A stretch of 64,000 bases of DNA from Persicaria tinctoria (Eukaryota > Streptophyta > Magnoliopsida > Caryophyllales > Polygonaceae), in the NCBI GenBank assembly GCA_037127255.1, contig JBANSL010000002.1, positions 98,052,519 to 98,116,518 of the forward strand, read 5' to 3'. Within the stretch, counting starts at the first letter, position 1, and each line of letters begins with the position of its first letter. The translations under genes and the position numbers were made by a program. A model generated the notes under the pieces. That model worked only from the letters and a program-made list of their open reading frames with translations. It ran no database searches and had not been told where the DNA came from. Below, piece after piece: positions 12,007-25,380 of this stretch.

Positions 12007-14786
12007 TGTAACGGCCCAGGATTATGATTCCCGAGTTACGTTTCGAGGGATGAAACCCCTCGTTGAGATCTTGCGCCCCGAGTACAGGTTGAAGGTTTGA
12101 AATCGAAGATGCGCAGTTTAAAGTGGGATTTCGCACCCAAACCCGGAAGGTCCGTTGGAGACCCCGGGGTAAACCCCTGTACCTGTCCTAAGTCTACAAC
12201 GCGCGCAAACCTTTATCATGCAAAGGGCGAAAGTTCTGAAAACGATACAGCCAGTGCCACGGCAGAGCCGGGTCAAAACGGAGTATAATAGGAAGAAATC
12301 CAAAAAGCATGAGTTTGGTGAAGTCAGGGTTCATACACTCACTCTCCGCCATATGAATGGACCCCGTCATATCAGCACAAAATCAAGTAGTAGATCGGGT
12401 ACCTGAAACTATACCACCAAGTCAGGCCAAGAGTCCGCCTGCGGGTCCTCTGACCGCGCTGAGGACATATAATACGCCTATACCTAAGATAAAGGATGCC
12501 TTCATGCAGTACTGAAATAAAACCACACTATCATGCTCCTAATTCATATGTGCAGAATATTGAAGAAGGCCTTAACAAAGAATACCAAGCGGTATATCCC
12601 TCTCTTACCACCACCCCTCTTCCAGACAAGGTGGAGACTGGCCAGTTCGATACTATAGCATATCCAATTTCATCATCATATCGTATCTCATTCTCATCTC
12701 GTATCTCATGATATATATATATATATAGTTGCTCAAAGAGGACAATACCCGATGGAGCTGGGCTGCCCTATGACCCTAGCAAGGACTCTAGGACTCACAG
12801 ATAACGGCCGTTCTGTATTCAAACGCATACAGAATAAGGATGCTCATTTGTAAATGCAATTCCTAAGCATGATACTACATGGCATGCTCTTATGCATATG
12901 CAACACCTACATACTATATGACACATCAGGCAGGAGGTACTGGTTACTGAGTAAGCCCCGGAGGTACTTACCTTGCTAGAAGGTCAGCAAAAGAAGAACC
13001 CAGCACACAGTAGTCACGATCACAGAATATCACCTAATCACATAACGAGAATATACTAAGTATACTTCTATAGCCTTTCTGAACACATATATTACTCGCT
13101 CAAATTAGCATACAGTTAAGTAAGCTTGCATCAATCATACTTTCAATTTATCACGATCAACCATCTCTTATCTCATACCATTCATCATAACTTGTCAACT
13201 CATCAGTTTAAAAAATATACTCCCTATATAAATCATACTTATACTTTCCATATTATATCATCATCATAAATATCAAACATTTAATCTCTTATGAAATTCA
13301 CCACAATATCCCGCTATTAATCATCGTCTTATTCCCAAGTTAGCTTCAAATCCGAATTAACCAGTTAAGGGTTCTGACCCCTTGAAAATACTCGCTAAAT
13401 TCCCTTTTTCAATTTATTTATTAAATCACTTTTTAACCTTTTATACAATCTCCAAAATTAATATTTGATCTTTTAAATCCTCAAATACTATTATATTTTG
13501 TTTTATTACCATTTATTAAATACTTTCACAAGCCATTTCTCAATCCTTGCAAAAACCCCAACTATTTTTATGTAATAAAAAAAATCAGCCCCTCAAAACC
13601 CAAACCCATTCTTTTTTTTAAAAGTGAACCGAACCGGTTTATTAATTAAATCACTGAACCGGGCCATTTTAAAACAAAACTAAAACCGAACCCTTTTACT
13701 GTTCATCATCAACATCCTCCGACTCCCCGCGCTCGAAAATGGAGGAAAAGAAAAGGGAGGGGAGGGCTGCTCGCCGGCGAGGGCGGGGCTCCGGCCACCC
13801 TCTCGTCCTCTTCCACCCACAATGCCCAACCCCTAAGAATGTTAAACAAAGGATCGAAGGCAAGGATTGAAACGAACGAAGCTCACCGAGGTGTTCGCGG
13901 ACGTCGGAGCTCTGTCGGAGACTCGATTCGCTGCGTCGGAGATGGAGGAACCTCGAATTCGACCTAGGAGAGTAAATGAAGGTCAAAGGAGGGTTCATCC
14001 ATGGAATTTCGGATCGAACGAGAGGTCGAAGCTTACCGAACGGAGTTTGCGCTCGAGCGAGGTGGTGGAGCTTCGGTGGCTCGATGGAGGCGCTAGGGCC
14101 TCTGGGGCGGCGTCGGGGTGGTGGTGAACGCCAGTAGAGGTGGCTAGGCCTGCTGTAGCTGCTGCTCGTTGAGGAGCACGAGGGTGGAGGTGGAGATGGC
14201 GATGGAGATCGGTGGTGGCGGCTCGGCTGTCTCCAGTTGCCGCTTCTGGGTGGCTGCTGGGCTAATCAGAACGGGAGAAAGTAGGAAGGAGGGATGGGGT
14301 GTGGCGGTGACAAGGAAGGAGCAAGGTGGTGGTGGTGAAGTAGACAGTGAAGGTGATTGAGGTTGGAATGGTGATGGTGAATGAAACTGACGGGGGAAGG
14401 GGTGGTGAATTTGACCATCAGATTAGGGATGGAGGGAGAGGGGTTGATTTGAAAGGGTATGGTGGGGGAGTGGGTGAGGGTGGAGTGTTAAATTGGTTAA
14501 CCAATACCCGGAAATAAATCCCGAATACGCGAATTTTGAATCCCGAAATTAGTTTCCAAATGTTAGTTTTCCCGAATACCGCTTTCTCGATCAATTAGAT
14601 TTTTAAAATTGACAAGGGTATCGCCATCTGATAATTATTTTGAATTTCCGAGGTAAAAGGACGAAAATTGTTCGTTAAATTTATATTCCGATCGGAATCC
14701 GCTAAACGAGTTTTAAAACCGATTTAATTTGATTTTTAATTCTCTTTTTCCGAAAAAAATAGGATTTGAAAATCCGAGTCTTTACA
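12007..14786 (-). repeat. Gypsy 3' LTR (left copy)
   Basis: 2,780 bp, TGTAACGG to TTTACA. Holds no transposon protein; the small open frames in it recur in the right LTR and are not genes. Contains a TA run near 12713. Confidence 0.95.
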
Positions 14787-15481
14787 TCATCCACCTCTAA
14801 AAACAAGTCTCGTCCCCGAGACTAAAATCATTTTAAAACAGGGGATGAAGATTAGAATTGGTGAGTTCAAGGATCATGCCATTGATCCCGTGAACACCTC
14901 ATAAGCGCCCCTATGAGATCCTCACAGTACCGTTGCCGTGATCATAATATCCCCAAATAGACCGTAGTAAGGATGTAATATGGGCCCCTACCACACCCTT
15001 ACTCCGACTTCTAGGCCATATCATAACTCAAATACTTACCCACTTCGTGGGGCGTTATAATGAAACTAGTGTTGTATTATTTATTTATATATATTTTTAA
15101 TCCAAGTTAGTCTCTTTTGAACACGATTCAAAATTTCATGTTCGACATTAGTAAAGTTCATTTCTACCTTCTCAGTTCATCTCACCATCCACCTCTAAGG
15201 GCTAACCCCACATTCTCTTCCTAGGTTCCATGTTATGATCAAATTCCAATACTTCTACTCCCATCATTTCTATCATCACGCCTCATATATATATAGAGTG
15301 ACACTCATATCACATATTAACCTAAACACGTCAAGTATAGTCGCATACCATAAAATATCTAGCAAGTCATCACATCGTCACAGCTCATCATATCATATCA
15401 CCAAGGATCTGCACATAACTACCAATCATAAGTACACAAGCAAAGAGATACTACCAACCAACCCCAATCCAACAAGACAAC
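14787..15481 (-). other. Gypsy region between pol stop and 3' LTR
   Basis: About 700 bp downstream of the gag-pol stop, non-coding on both strands as far as I can see, ending with the purine-rich tract (AGAGGTGGATGA on the minus strand) that primes plus-strand synthesis. Confidence 0.7.
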
Positions 15482-18400
15482 TCACCGCACTCGGGAGGTC
15501 AGGGAAATATCTATACTCGGCTCGACATAGGATGCGAGCAACTCGTCAAGGACATCCCCATAACTAGCCCGAATACTCTCCTCAGTCTCCCACGTGGCCT
15601 CCTCAGGGCTCCTCCTAGACCACTGAACTAGAAGCAAAGGAACCTCCCTGTTCCTAAGCCTCTTGACTCGACGGTCAAGAACTCTCACAGGACGCTCTAC
15701 AAAGGTGTGGTCAGGCTCAACCTGAAGGTCTGAATAGTCTAGAACATGGCTAGGGTCAGGGATATACTGGCGAAGCTGTGAGACGTGAAAGACGTCATGA
15801 ACACCAACCAAAGATGGGGGCAAAGCTAAACGATAGGCCACCTCTCCAACTCTCTCCAGGATCTCAAACGGGCCAATATACCTCGGACTCAACTTCCCTT
15901 TGATCCCAAACCGTCGGACTCCTCTGGTAGGCGAAACTCGAAGCCACACATGCGAACCTACCTCGAACTCAATCTCTATCCTCCGCCTGTCTGCATACTT
16001 CTTCTGGCGATCCTGAGCGACTCTCATGTGCTCACGGATGCGTCCCACCTTATCAATGGTCTCTCTAACTAGGTCCGGTAAAGATGAAACCGTGTCCGCA
16101 GGCTCATCCCAACAAACTGGCGACTTGCATCGCCTCCCATACAGAGCCTCATATGGAGCCATCTCGATCGACGCATGGTAGCTGTTGTTGTATGAAAACT
16201 CCACCAATGGTAGGTGTCTAACCCAACGGTCTCCCCACTCCAAAACACATGATCGCAGCATATCCTCCAAGGTCTGAATCGTCCTCTCACTCTGGCCATC
16301 TGTCTGAGGATGAAAAGCAGTACTGAAATGCAGTCTAGTACCTAGGCTCTCCTGAACTTGGTGCCAAAACCTCGAGGTAAAACGTCCATCTCTGTCAGAT
16401 ACAATCCTCTCAGGTACTCCATGAAGTCTCACGATCAGGCAAATGAACTCCTCAGCTAACCGCGATGCTGGCCATGTCTCCTGAATCGGAATGAAGTGAG
16501 CCGACTTGGTCAACCTATCGATCACGACCCAAATGGCGTCGAATCCTCTGACATCTCGCCTCAGCCCAGTGACGAAGTCCATCGAGATATCTGTCCACTT
16601 CCACGCGGGAACTGGAAGCGACCTGACAAGTCCTCCCGGTCTCTGGTGCTCAATCCGAACCTGCTGGCAAACCTGACATCTGGCTACAAAGTCTGTGATG
16701 TCTGTTCGCATCCTCTGCCACCAATAATATCTCCTCAAATCCTGATACATCTTATTCGTCCCTGGATGGACAGAATAAGGAGTGGAGTGAGCCTCCTGCA
16801 TGATCCTCTGCCTCAGATCTGACGTCGACGGAACTACAACTCTGCCCTGAAAGGTCAGCATCCCATCTCCTCTCTCTACAAGCTCTCTAAATCGACCCTG
16901 GGCCATCCGATCCCTCAGAACTGCAATCTCTGGACAATCTGCCTGACCTCGTCGAATCTCCTCGGTCAACTCAGCCTGAACCTCCAAGAATGATAACTGT
17001 CCATTCTCCCGCTGAACCCACACCTCAAAGCAACACCTCATCAAATCTGTCTGCAAATCCCTCTGAGCTGTAAGCCTCGCAACTGATGCCTCCTGACGAG
17101 TCTTCCTACTGAGCGCATCTGCCACTACATTGGCCTTTCCTGGGTGATAAACTATGTCCAAGTCATAGTCCTTTAGAAGCTCTAGCCACCGTCTCTGTCG
17201 CATGTTGAGCTCCTTCTGAGTGAAAATATACTTCAAGCTCTTGTGATCTGTCATTACCTTGCATGAAGTGCCGTACAGGTAATGCCTCCAAATCTTCAGA
17301 GCATGAACTACAGCTGCCAACTCTAAGTCATGAACAGGATAGGACACCTCTGCAGGCTTCAACTGGCGTGAAGCATAAGCGATGACTCGACCTCTCTGAT
17401 GCAGAACACATCCTAAGCCGGAACGCGAAGCGTCTGTGTAGACAACGAAGTCCTCTGTCCCTTCTGGCAACGCTAGCACTGGGGCGGTCGTCAGCTTCTC
17501 CTTCAGAAGCTCGAAGCTGGCCTGACATTCCACACTCCACTCAAAAGGAACATCCTTCTTCAGCAGCTGCGTCATCGGCCTAGCAATGCTCGAGAAACCC
17601 TGGACGAATCTCCTGTAGTAACTGGCCAATCCTAGAAACGAGCGGATGTCCTTGACGTTCTTGGGCACCTCCCAAGCAACGATAGCATCAATCTTCGCCG
17701 GATCCACGGCGACTCCCTCAGCTGAAATCACATGGCCTAAGAAAGCCACCTCTGTGAGCCAGAACTCGCACTTGCTATATTTCCCATACAGCTGATGCTT
17801 CCTCAGCGTCTCGAGGACAATCCTCAAGTGCTCCTCGTGCTCCTCTCTACTCCTCGAGTAGACTAAAATGTCATCTATGAACACGACAACGAATTTGTCC
17901 AGGTAGTCAATGAACACGCGGTTCATGAGCTCCATGAAAGCAGCTGGTGCATTGGTCAGCCCAAACGGCATGACCACGAACTCGTAGTGACCATAACGGG
18001 TCCTAAAAGCGGTCTTCTGGACATCCTCTGGCTTTACTCTCAGCTGGTGATAACCGGACCTCAAATCAATCTTCGAGAACACAACGGCGCCCTGCAGCTG
18101 ATCCAACAGGTCGTCAATCCTGGGAAGGGGATAACGGTTCTTCACCGTCGCACGGTTCAACTCCCTATAATCGATGCAAAGCCTCAATGACCCGTCCTTC
18201 TTCTTGACAAACAACACTGGTGCTCCCCAAGGTGATGCACTAGGCCTGATGTAACCCTTCTCGGCTAGCTCCTCCAACTGAGCCTTTAGCTCCGCCATCT
18301 CCGTCGGTGCCATGCGGTAAGGGACTCGTGAAATAGGTCTGGTGCCTGGGTCTAGCTCGATCCCAAAGTCAACCTCTCTCGGCGGGGGAAGTCCCGGTAG

Positions 18401-20383
18401 CTCATCTGGAAACACATCTGCGAAGTCTCTGACGACAGGGACATCTGACAAGCTGGGATGTGTGCGATCCACCTCTAAAGCGTAACACCAATACCCAATG
18501 CATCCCTGGTCTAGGAGTCTGGCGGCTCTGACTGCGCTAATGAGCGCTCCGTTCCTCTTGGGGTCGCTCCCCCAAACCTGGTGCTCAGTCCCGTCATCTG
18601 CCAAGATAGACACCGTCCTCGTCCTCAGATTGATGATCGCTCCATAGTGGTCCATGAAATCCATACCCAGAATGAGATCATCCATCCTCAAAGGCATGAC
18701 AATAAGGTCGGTTGGCCACTCACGCTCACCTATATGGATGGGGCAACCTAAAATCTCCCGACTCGTCCTAACCTTTGCCCCGTCCGCTAGACCAATAGTA
18801 AGGGGTAAACCACTCGTGCAGCTCAGGCTCAGCCTAGCAACGCACGCCTCTGCTATGAAGCAGTGAGTAGCACCGGTGTCAAACAATATAGACAAGCACG
18901 CATCATGGAAATGTATAGTACCTGCGGAAGTAGGGGCAGTACGGTCATCAGCTCTCATCTGGAACACGCGGGGCGGTGGGGGTAATGCTGGTCCTCGGCC
19001 TCCGGAACTCTGGCCACGATCATACCCGGACCCAGATGATCCTGCAGATGACGAACCTCTACCCTGACCTGGCCCTGACGGCCCTCTGCCTCCACGATCG
19101 TAACCTCTACCTCCTCTATCTCCTCTACCTCCTCTACCTCCTCCTCGACCTCTACCAGAAGCATCTCCTCGACCCTGACCCTGGGGATAAGTCAGCAGTG
19201 GCGGCTGAGGAGCAGCAGGAAGTCTCGGTGGCTGTGCAGTCGGCTGGGCTCTACCGTCCTGGGGACAACGGGCAGCTCTGTGCCCCATGGTGCCGCAAGT
19301 GAAGCAGACAATCGAACGATCTGGGCAGGAAGCGACATAATGACCTCTCTCGAAGCATCCATGGCAAGTGACACTCCTCACTCGTGCATCTCCTCCATAA
19401 ACAGCTGGACCGGGCGGCTGGGGTGCCCTCGGTGTAACTCCGTGATATCCCCCTCTAAATCCTCCTCCATAGCCTCCCCTCCTGGATCTGTCGTCTCCGC
19501 GACCATCCGTTGGTCTCGCTCTCTTCGCCTCAGGGCGAGAAGTGGTGTATGCAGTCTCGGACAAGATCCGCTGCTGGTCGTACAGGAGGATGACCTCCAA
19601 GAATCGATCAAAGCTGACAGCTCCCAAGCTAGAGGCATGCAGAAGTACTGGAGGCGGCAGTCTCATCGATAACATGCGAATCCGACTCTCATCAGAAGGG
19701 CACAAGTGAGCACAGTAGACCAGTTCCTTCTTGAACTGGCGAACGATGGTAGAGACAGAAGCTGATCGGTCGTAGTAGCCTCGCATAAAGGATACCTGTC
19801 GGGCTATCTCAATCCCAGGAGGGCGGTACTCTCTCAGCATCAGATCCCTAAACTCCTCGTAGGTCCACTCAGCCTGGTCTATCTTAAATAAAGACCAGCG
19901 GTCAAAAGCGTCTCCCTGTAGACGGCCTGCGGCAAGTCTCTGTCTCTCGGAAGCGGGGACAGCAACATGGTCGAACAGCCCCTCCATCTCACGGAACCAT
20001 CTCTCAATATCCCCCCCAACCTCTCCAGTAAAAGCCGGAGGACAGCACTGAGCTAATGTCTTGACCCAGTCGACGCGCTTCTCAGGGCGTGCATCGGCTA
20101 CGGGCTCAACTGGCTGAACAGGAACCTCGGGCGTCGGTGCTGTAGATCGGGCTCCTCCCCGTAACTCGCTCAGAATGTCGTGAAGTGCCGCCTCTAGCTG
20201 TCCAAGTCTAGTCTCTGTGGGTATCGGAATCTGGTCGCCAGCCGGCGGAGGTGAAGCTCGCTCCTCAACGTGATCATCAGCAGTGCGCTCCTCGACGCTC
20301 TCAACAGCAATCCGACGGGGGCGTCCCCGACCACGATGTGCCCTACCCCCACGCCCAACAGAACCGCGTCTAGTATCGACCAT
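15482..20383 (-). CDS. Gypsy gag-pol polyprotein
   Basis: One open frame; the start at 20383 gives [12 protein letters not shown], typical for this lineage, and ten upstream codons are also open. Residues below count from the upstream methionine at 20413. Gag capsid core about 130-290; two CX2CX4HX4C zinc knuckles about 350-383; Arg/Gly-rich linker to 475; aspartic protease FDTGAT about 511; RT with [11 protein letters not shown]; RNase H with [10 protein letters not shown]; integrase with an HHCC zinc-binding region (HPGTNKM..CQVCQQ) and a DDE core ([25 protein letters not shown]); C-terminal chromodomain-like segment ([26 protein letters not shown]). No stop or frameshift is present, so the element may be competent for transposition. 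Confidence 0.96.
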   Translation of the reverse strand: MVDTRRGSVGRGGRAHRGRGRPRRIAVESVEERTADDHVEERASPPPAGDQIPIPTETRLGQLEAALHDILSELRGGARSTAPTPEVPVQPVEPVADARPEKRVDWVKTLAQCCPPAFTGEVGGDIERWFREMEGLFDHVAVPASERQRLAAGRLQGDAFDRWSLFKIDQAEWTYEEFRDLMLREYRPPGIEIARQVSFMRGYYDRSASVSTIVRQFKKELVYCAHLCPSDESRIRMLSMRLPPPVLLHASSLGAVSFDRFLEVILLYDQQRILSETAYTTSRPEAKRARPTDGRGDDRSRRGGYGGGFRGGYHGVTPRAPQPPGPAVYGGDARVRSVTCHGCFERGHYVASCPDRSIVCFTCGTMGHRAARCPQDGRAQPTAQPPRLPAAPQPPLLTYPQGQGRGDASGRGRGGGRGGRGDRGGRGYDRGGRGPSGPGQGRGSSSAGSSGSGYDRGQSSGGRGPALPPPPRVFQMRADDRTAPTSAGTIHFHDACLSILFDTGATHCFIAEACVARLSLSCTSGLPLTIGLADGAKVRTSREILGCPIHIGEREWPTDLIVMPLRMDDLILGMDFMDHYGAIINLRTRTVSILADDGTEHQVWGSDPKRNGALISAVRAARLLDQGCIGYWCYALEVDRTHPSLSDVPVVRDFADVFPDELPGLPPPREVDFGIELDPGTRPISRVPYRMAPTEMAELKAQLEELAEKGYIRPSASPWGAPVLFVKKKDGSLRLCIDYRELNRATVKNRYPLPRIDDLLDQLQGAVVFSKIDLRSGYHQLRVKPEDVQKTAFRTRYGHYEFVVMPFGLTNAPAAFMELMNRVFIDYLDKFVVVFIDDILVYSRSREEHEEHLRIVLETLRKHQLYGKYSKCEFWLTEVAFLGHVISAEGVAVDPAKIDAIVAWEVPKNVKDIRSFLGLASYYRRFVQGFSSIARPMTQLLKKDVPFEWSVECQASFELLKEKLTTAPVLALPEGTEDFVVYTDASRSGLGCVLHQRGRVIAYASRQLKPAEVSYPVHDLELAAVVHALKIWRHYLYGTSCKVMTDHKSLKYIFTQKELNMRQRRWLELLKDYDLDIVYHPGKANVVADALSRKTRQEASVARLTAQRDLQTDLMRCCFEVWVQRENGQLSFLEVQAELTEEIRRGQADCPEIAVLRDRMAQGRFRELVERGDGMLTFQGRVVVPSTSDLRQRIMQEAHSTPYSVHPGTNKMYQDLRRYYWWQRMRTDITDFVARCQVCQQVRIEHQRPGGLVRSLPVPAWKWTDISMDFVTGLRRDVRGFDAIWVVIDRLTKSAHFIPIQETWPASRLAEEFICLIVRLHGVPERIVSDRDGRFTSRFWHQVQESLGTRLHFSTAFHPQTDGQSERTIQTLEDMLRSCVLEWGDRWVRHLPLVEFSYNNSYHASIEMAPYEALYGRRCKSPVCWDEPADTVSSLPDLVRETIDKVGRIREHMRVAQDRQKKYADRRRIEIEFEVGSHVWLRVSPTRGVRRFGIKGKLSPRYIGPFEILERVGEVAYRLALPPSLVGVHDVFHVSQLRQYIPDPSHVLDYSDLQVEPDHTFVERPVRVLDRRVKRLRNREVPLLLVQWSRRSPEEATWETEESIRASYGDVLDELLASYVEPSIDISLTSRVR

Positions 20384-20756
20384 GAGTACTACATGAACGG
20401 TTAATTTAAACACTCAGCACAGAAGCACTTGACGATTAATATGATCCCCTTCAAGGAGGATCGCCCTCAGGCATAATTGCATATATGTATAAATTAAGCA
20501 TAGAGACGATCTATGCCGTCCTTCGAGGGACGGCTGACCGGAGGGGCAAAACCTCACGGTTACCTAACTCGACACTCCAACCTCCATGGTGTTCCTTGGA
20601 GTTTTCTAGGCCCATCTGTAAATCAAAGCTAGTATTTTGCCTACCGTTCCCCGAGTTCTACATCCATAAGGGAGGTCTATCGCTTTGGTCTCTACCCACG
20701 AGATTGTTTCCCCTTTATTCATTTTACGTTTTAATTCCAATTAAATTCATTTTGCC

Positions 20757-20798
<42 letters not shown>

Positions 20799-20893
20799 AT
20801 TTTTCAAACCCATTTGAAAACATTGGGCGATTTTCAAAACCATCTTCAACCTGTTGTACTCGGATTGCAAAACCTCAGCTCTGATACCACCTT

Positions 20894-23673
20894 TGTAACG
20901 GCCCAGGATTATGATTCCCGAGTTACGTTTCGAGGGATGAAACCCCTCGTTGAGATCTTGCGCCCCGAGTACAGGTTGAAGGTTTGAAATCGAAGATGCG
21001 CAGTTTAAAGTGGGATTTCGCACCCAAACCCGGAAGGTCCGTTGGAGACCCCGGGGTAAACCCCTGTACCTGTCCTAAGTCTACAACGCGCGCAAACCTT
21101 TATCATGCAAAGGGCGAAAGTTCTGAAAACGATACAGCCAGTGCCACGGCAGAGCCGGGTCAAAACGGAGTATAATAGGAAGAAATCCAAAAAGCATGAG
21201 TTTGGTGAAGTCAGGGTTCATACACTCACTCTCCGCCATATGAATGGACCCCGTCATATCAGCACAAAATCAAGTAGTAGATCGGGTACCTGAAACTATA
21301 CCACCAAGTCAGGCCAAGAGTCCGCCTGCGGGTCCTCTGACCGCGCTGAGGACATATAATACGCCTATACCTAAGATAAAGGATGCCTTCATGCAGTACT
21401 GAAATAAAACCACACTATCATGCTCCTAATTCATATGTGCAGAATATTGAAGAAGGCCTTAACAAAGAATACCAAGCGGTATATCCCTCTCTTACCACCA
21501 CCCCTCTTCCAGACAAGGTGGAGACTGGCCAGTTCGATACTATAGCATATCCAATTTCATCATCATATCGTATCTCATTCTCATCTCGTATCTCATGATA
21601 TATATATATATATAGTTGCTCAAAGAGGACAATACCCGATGGAGCTGGGCTGCCCTATGACCCTAGCAAGGACTCTAGGACTCACAGATAACGGCCGTTC
21701 TGTATTCAAACGCATACAGAATAAGGATGCTCATTTGTAAATGCAATTCCTAAGCATGATACTACATGGCATGCTCTTATGCATATGCAACACCTACATA
21801 CTATATGACACATCAGGCAGGAGGTACTGGTTACTGAGTAAGCCCCGGAGGTACTTACCTTGCTAGAAGGTCAGCAAAAGAAGAACCCAGCACACAGTAG
21901 TCACGATCACAGAATATCACCTAATCACATAACGAGAATATACTAAGTATACTTCTATAGCCTTTCTGAACACATATATTACTCGCTCAAATTAGCATAC
22001 AGTTAAGTAAGCTTGCATCAATCATACTTTCAATTTATCACGATCAACCATCTCTTATCTCATACCATTCATCATAACTTGTCAACTCATCAGTTTAAAA
22101 AATATACTCCCTATATAAATCATACTTATACTTTCCATATTATATCATCATCATAAATATCAAACATTTAATCTCTTATGAAATTCACCACAATATCCCG
22201 CTATTAATCATCGTCTTATTCCCAAGTTAGCTTCAAATCCGAATTAACCAGTTAAGGGTTCTGACCCCTTGAAAATACTCGCTAAATTCCCTTTTTCAAT
22301 TTATTTATTAAATCACTTTTTAACCTTTTATACAATCTCCAAAATTAATATTTGATCTTTTAAATCCTCAAATACTATTATATTTTGTTTTATTACCATT
22401 TATTAAATACTTTCACAAGCCATTTCTCAATCCTTGCAAAAACCCCAACTATTTTTATGTAATAAAAAAAATCAGCCCCTCAAAACCCAAACCCATTCTT
22501 TTTTTTAAAAGTGAACCGAACCGGTTTATTAATTAAATCACTGAACCGGGCCATTTTAAAACAAAACTAAAACCGAACCCTTTTACTGTTCATCATCAAC
22601 ATCCTCCGACTCCCCGCGCTCGAAAATGGAGGAAAAGAAAAGGGAGGGGAGGGCTGCTCGCCGGCGAGGGCGGGGCTCCGGCCACCCTCTCGTCCTCTTC
22701 CACCCACAATGCCCAACCCCTAAGAATGTTAAACAAAGGATCGAAGGCAAGGATTGAAACGAACGAAGCTCACCGAGGTGTTCGCGGACGTCGGAGCTCT
22801 GTCGGAGACTCGATTCGCTGCGTCGGAGATGGAGGAACCTCGAATTCGACCTAGGAGAGTAAATGAAGGTCAAAGGAGGGTTCATCCATGGAATTTCGGA
22901 TCGAACGAGAGGTCGAAGCTTACCGAACGGAGTTTGCGCTCGAGCGAGGTGGTGGAGCTTCGGTGGCTCGATGGAGGCGCTAGGGCCTCTGGGGCGGCGT
23001 CGGGGTGGTGGTGAACGCCAGTAGAGGTGGCTAGGCCTGCTGTAGCTGCTGCTCGTTGAGGAGCACGAGGGTGGAGGTGGAGATGGCGATGGAGATCGGT
23101 GGTGGCGGCTCGGCTGTCTCCAGTTGCCGCTTCTGGGTGGCTGCTGGGCTAATCAGAACGGGAGAAAGTAGGAAGGAGGGATGGGGTGTGGCGGTGACAA
23201 GGAAGGAGCAAGGTGGTGGTGGTGAAGTAGACAGTGAAGGTGATTGAGGTTGGGATGGTGATGGTGAATGAAACTGACGGGGGAAGGGGTGGTGAATTTG
23301 ACCATCAGATTAGGGATGGAGGGAGAGGGGTTGATTTGAAAGGGTATGGTGGGGGAGTGGGTGAGGGTGGAGTGTTAAATTGGTTAACCAATACCCGGAA
23401 ATAAATCCCGAATACGCGAATTTTGAATCCCGAAATTAGTTTCCAAATGTTAGTTTTCCCGAATACCGCTTTCTCGATCAATTAGATTTTTAAAATTGAC
23501 AAGGGTATCGCCATCTGATAATTATTTTGAATTTCCGAGGTAAAAGGACGAAAATTGTTCGTTAAATTTATATTCCGATCGGAATCCGCTAAACGAGTTT
23601 TAAAACCGATTTAATTTGATTTTTAATTCTCTTTTTCCGAAAAAAATAGGATTTGAAAATCCGAGTCTTTACA
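20894..23673 (-). repeat. Gypsy 5' LTR (right copy)
   Basis: Same length and sequence as the left copy except one substitution noticed by eye (G at 23254). As the 5' LTR of a minus-strand element it would drive transcription leftward. Confidence 0.95.
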
Positions 23674-23678
23674 TTTGG

Positions 23679-25380
23679 ATTGCTGCTCGACACTCTGCTT
23701 CTCCAGGTGAGCCTTCTTGAACTATTTTTCTCTCTTCTACCACCTTTGTTGGTTCAATTAATCAAATAACTTTTTTCATGCTCTGGTGAAAATTTTTTCA
23801 TGCTCTGGTGAAATTTCAAAGTTAATTGAGCCTTCATTGTTAAGCAAATCAAAAACGTTTTTGGGCAAAAGTTGAGAATTGAAAAACCAAGCAATTCAGC
23901 ACAGATTGGGATGCTCTTTTGAACAAACACGTTAAGCATGATTATGCCTTATCAAAACGTTTACATAAAATTCTGAATTATAGAGAATTTCCAATCTGAT
24001 TTTTTAGAGAAGGACAATCTGATTTTTAGAGAATATGGAACTGATTTTTAGTGTGGATTTACTTCTGTCGGTAAGATCTGCATTCTTTTTCTTTTCTGCA
24101 GTGATATAATCCTGCGTTTACCTGTTGTTTGGCCATTACAACTGAGCTTTTAGCCTTGTTATTTACCTGCGTTTACCTGCTGATGTTAAATATATTTTTT
24201 CCTGATTAATACGGGGTAAGATGGATTAAACCTATAAATTTTCGGGAGGAAAAAAACCAAATAATCATTATTTATGGCTGTTGAAATTTTCTTAGATTTG
24301 TGTACTGCATAATTCTGAAATTGGTTGGACTTTTTTTTATCAATTGAAGTGGAAAATCAAGGTTAACACCTAACTTAGGCCTTGTACATCTCATCAGCTT
24401 TATGACTAGTTTGGCTGAATTTTTTTTTAACCTTAGACTCAGTTGTTAGCTCACTTTTGAAATTAAATGTTCTCTCTCAGGAGCCTTTATTTTTTATATG
24501 TAGGTAGTGATGTAAGATTGTGGACATAAATGTATCTAGAATCACACTCATCAGGGCTCACTGTTCCATTGAATGAGAAGGCGATCAGATCAATGATTCG
24601 GCCATTGATGAGATTCGATGAGTTGAAGGCACTGATTATGACAGAATAGTTACAATAACACAGCAAGAAGATGCAAAATGTAGATGAGGCAGAGAATGCA
24701 TACCAAGCTGATGAGATGATCTTGTGCTGCTTCACAAATTTGTTCAGGGGCTTCATCATCATGATTTATGTGGAGAACTGTCAACAAATTAAAAGTCTGA
24801 AATTCACAAAGGTTTGATACCTGATTTGTGGAGAACACAAAATATCAAAGTGAAAAAAGGAAGAAGCTGAGAGGAGTTTCTTGAAGAAACAGAAAGGGAT
24901 AAATAATGATATGCGTTTGAGTGAGTTTCTTATAATGTGCCCTTTAGACAATCAAGACGTTACCATTTGAATCAAATTCATATAGCTGTATAATTTATTT
25001 ATTTATTTTCACCCTTTCAATATTCAATATTACTGCCTTTGATTTAATGTATGTATTATGTTCTCCTTTTGCTCGTGACCTTTTAAGCCCTTTTCATTTC
25101 CTTTTTGGTCTTCATAACCCTTTGTCATTAATTTAATTACCTAGGTTTATTAACACAATGTTTCAAGAACATTAGTATCATGAGAATTTTGATCCTCTCT
25201 TATTGTCTAGAACTTCACAGAAGTTTTTATTCTTCCAAAACAAAAGGGCATGTTGTATGATATGAAATTGTAACTTTTATTCTTCCAAATTTTACTGATG
25301 ACAGTACACAGAAGTTTTCATAAAAAAAAAGGACAATACAAAGGTGGAAAAACATGCTATTAATTTAAAGAAAGCAATTA
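23679..25380. other. Non-coding body of Harbinger A between gypsy and transposase
   Basis: AT-rich sequence of element A. It begins with a short exon-like piece ending in CAG|GTGAG (about 23706), matching the equivalent position in element B near 27602, followed by intron-like sequence. I searched both strands for a Myb/SANT-type ORF and did not recognise one. Confidence 0.5.

Larger units (their letters stand above)
12007..23673 (-). mobile_element. Ty3/gypsy chromovirus (Tekay/Del-like), complete and young
   Basis: 11,667-bp element with 2,780-bp LTRs at 12007-14786 and 20894-23673, both TGTAACGGCC..TTTACA, and TSD TTTGG at 12002-12006 and 23674-23678. Read on the minus strand: primer-binding site TGGTATCAGAGC (20889 down to 20878), a run of about 34 A in the leader (20760-20794), one gag-pol frame, and purine tract AGAGGTGGATGA beside the 3' LTR. 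The LTRs have identical length, and the only difference I saw was A at 14367 against G at 23254. It inserted into Harbinger A. The C-terminal chromodomain-like sequence points to the Tekay/Del chromovirus lineage. Confidence 0.96.

Noticed and set aside
12097..14360. Several 60-100 codon frames in the gypsy LTR
   Set aside because: They recur identically in the other LTR and have no protein similarity.
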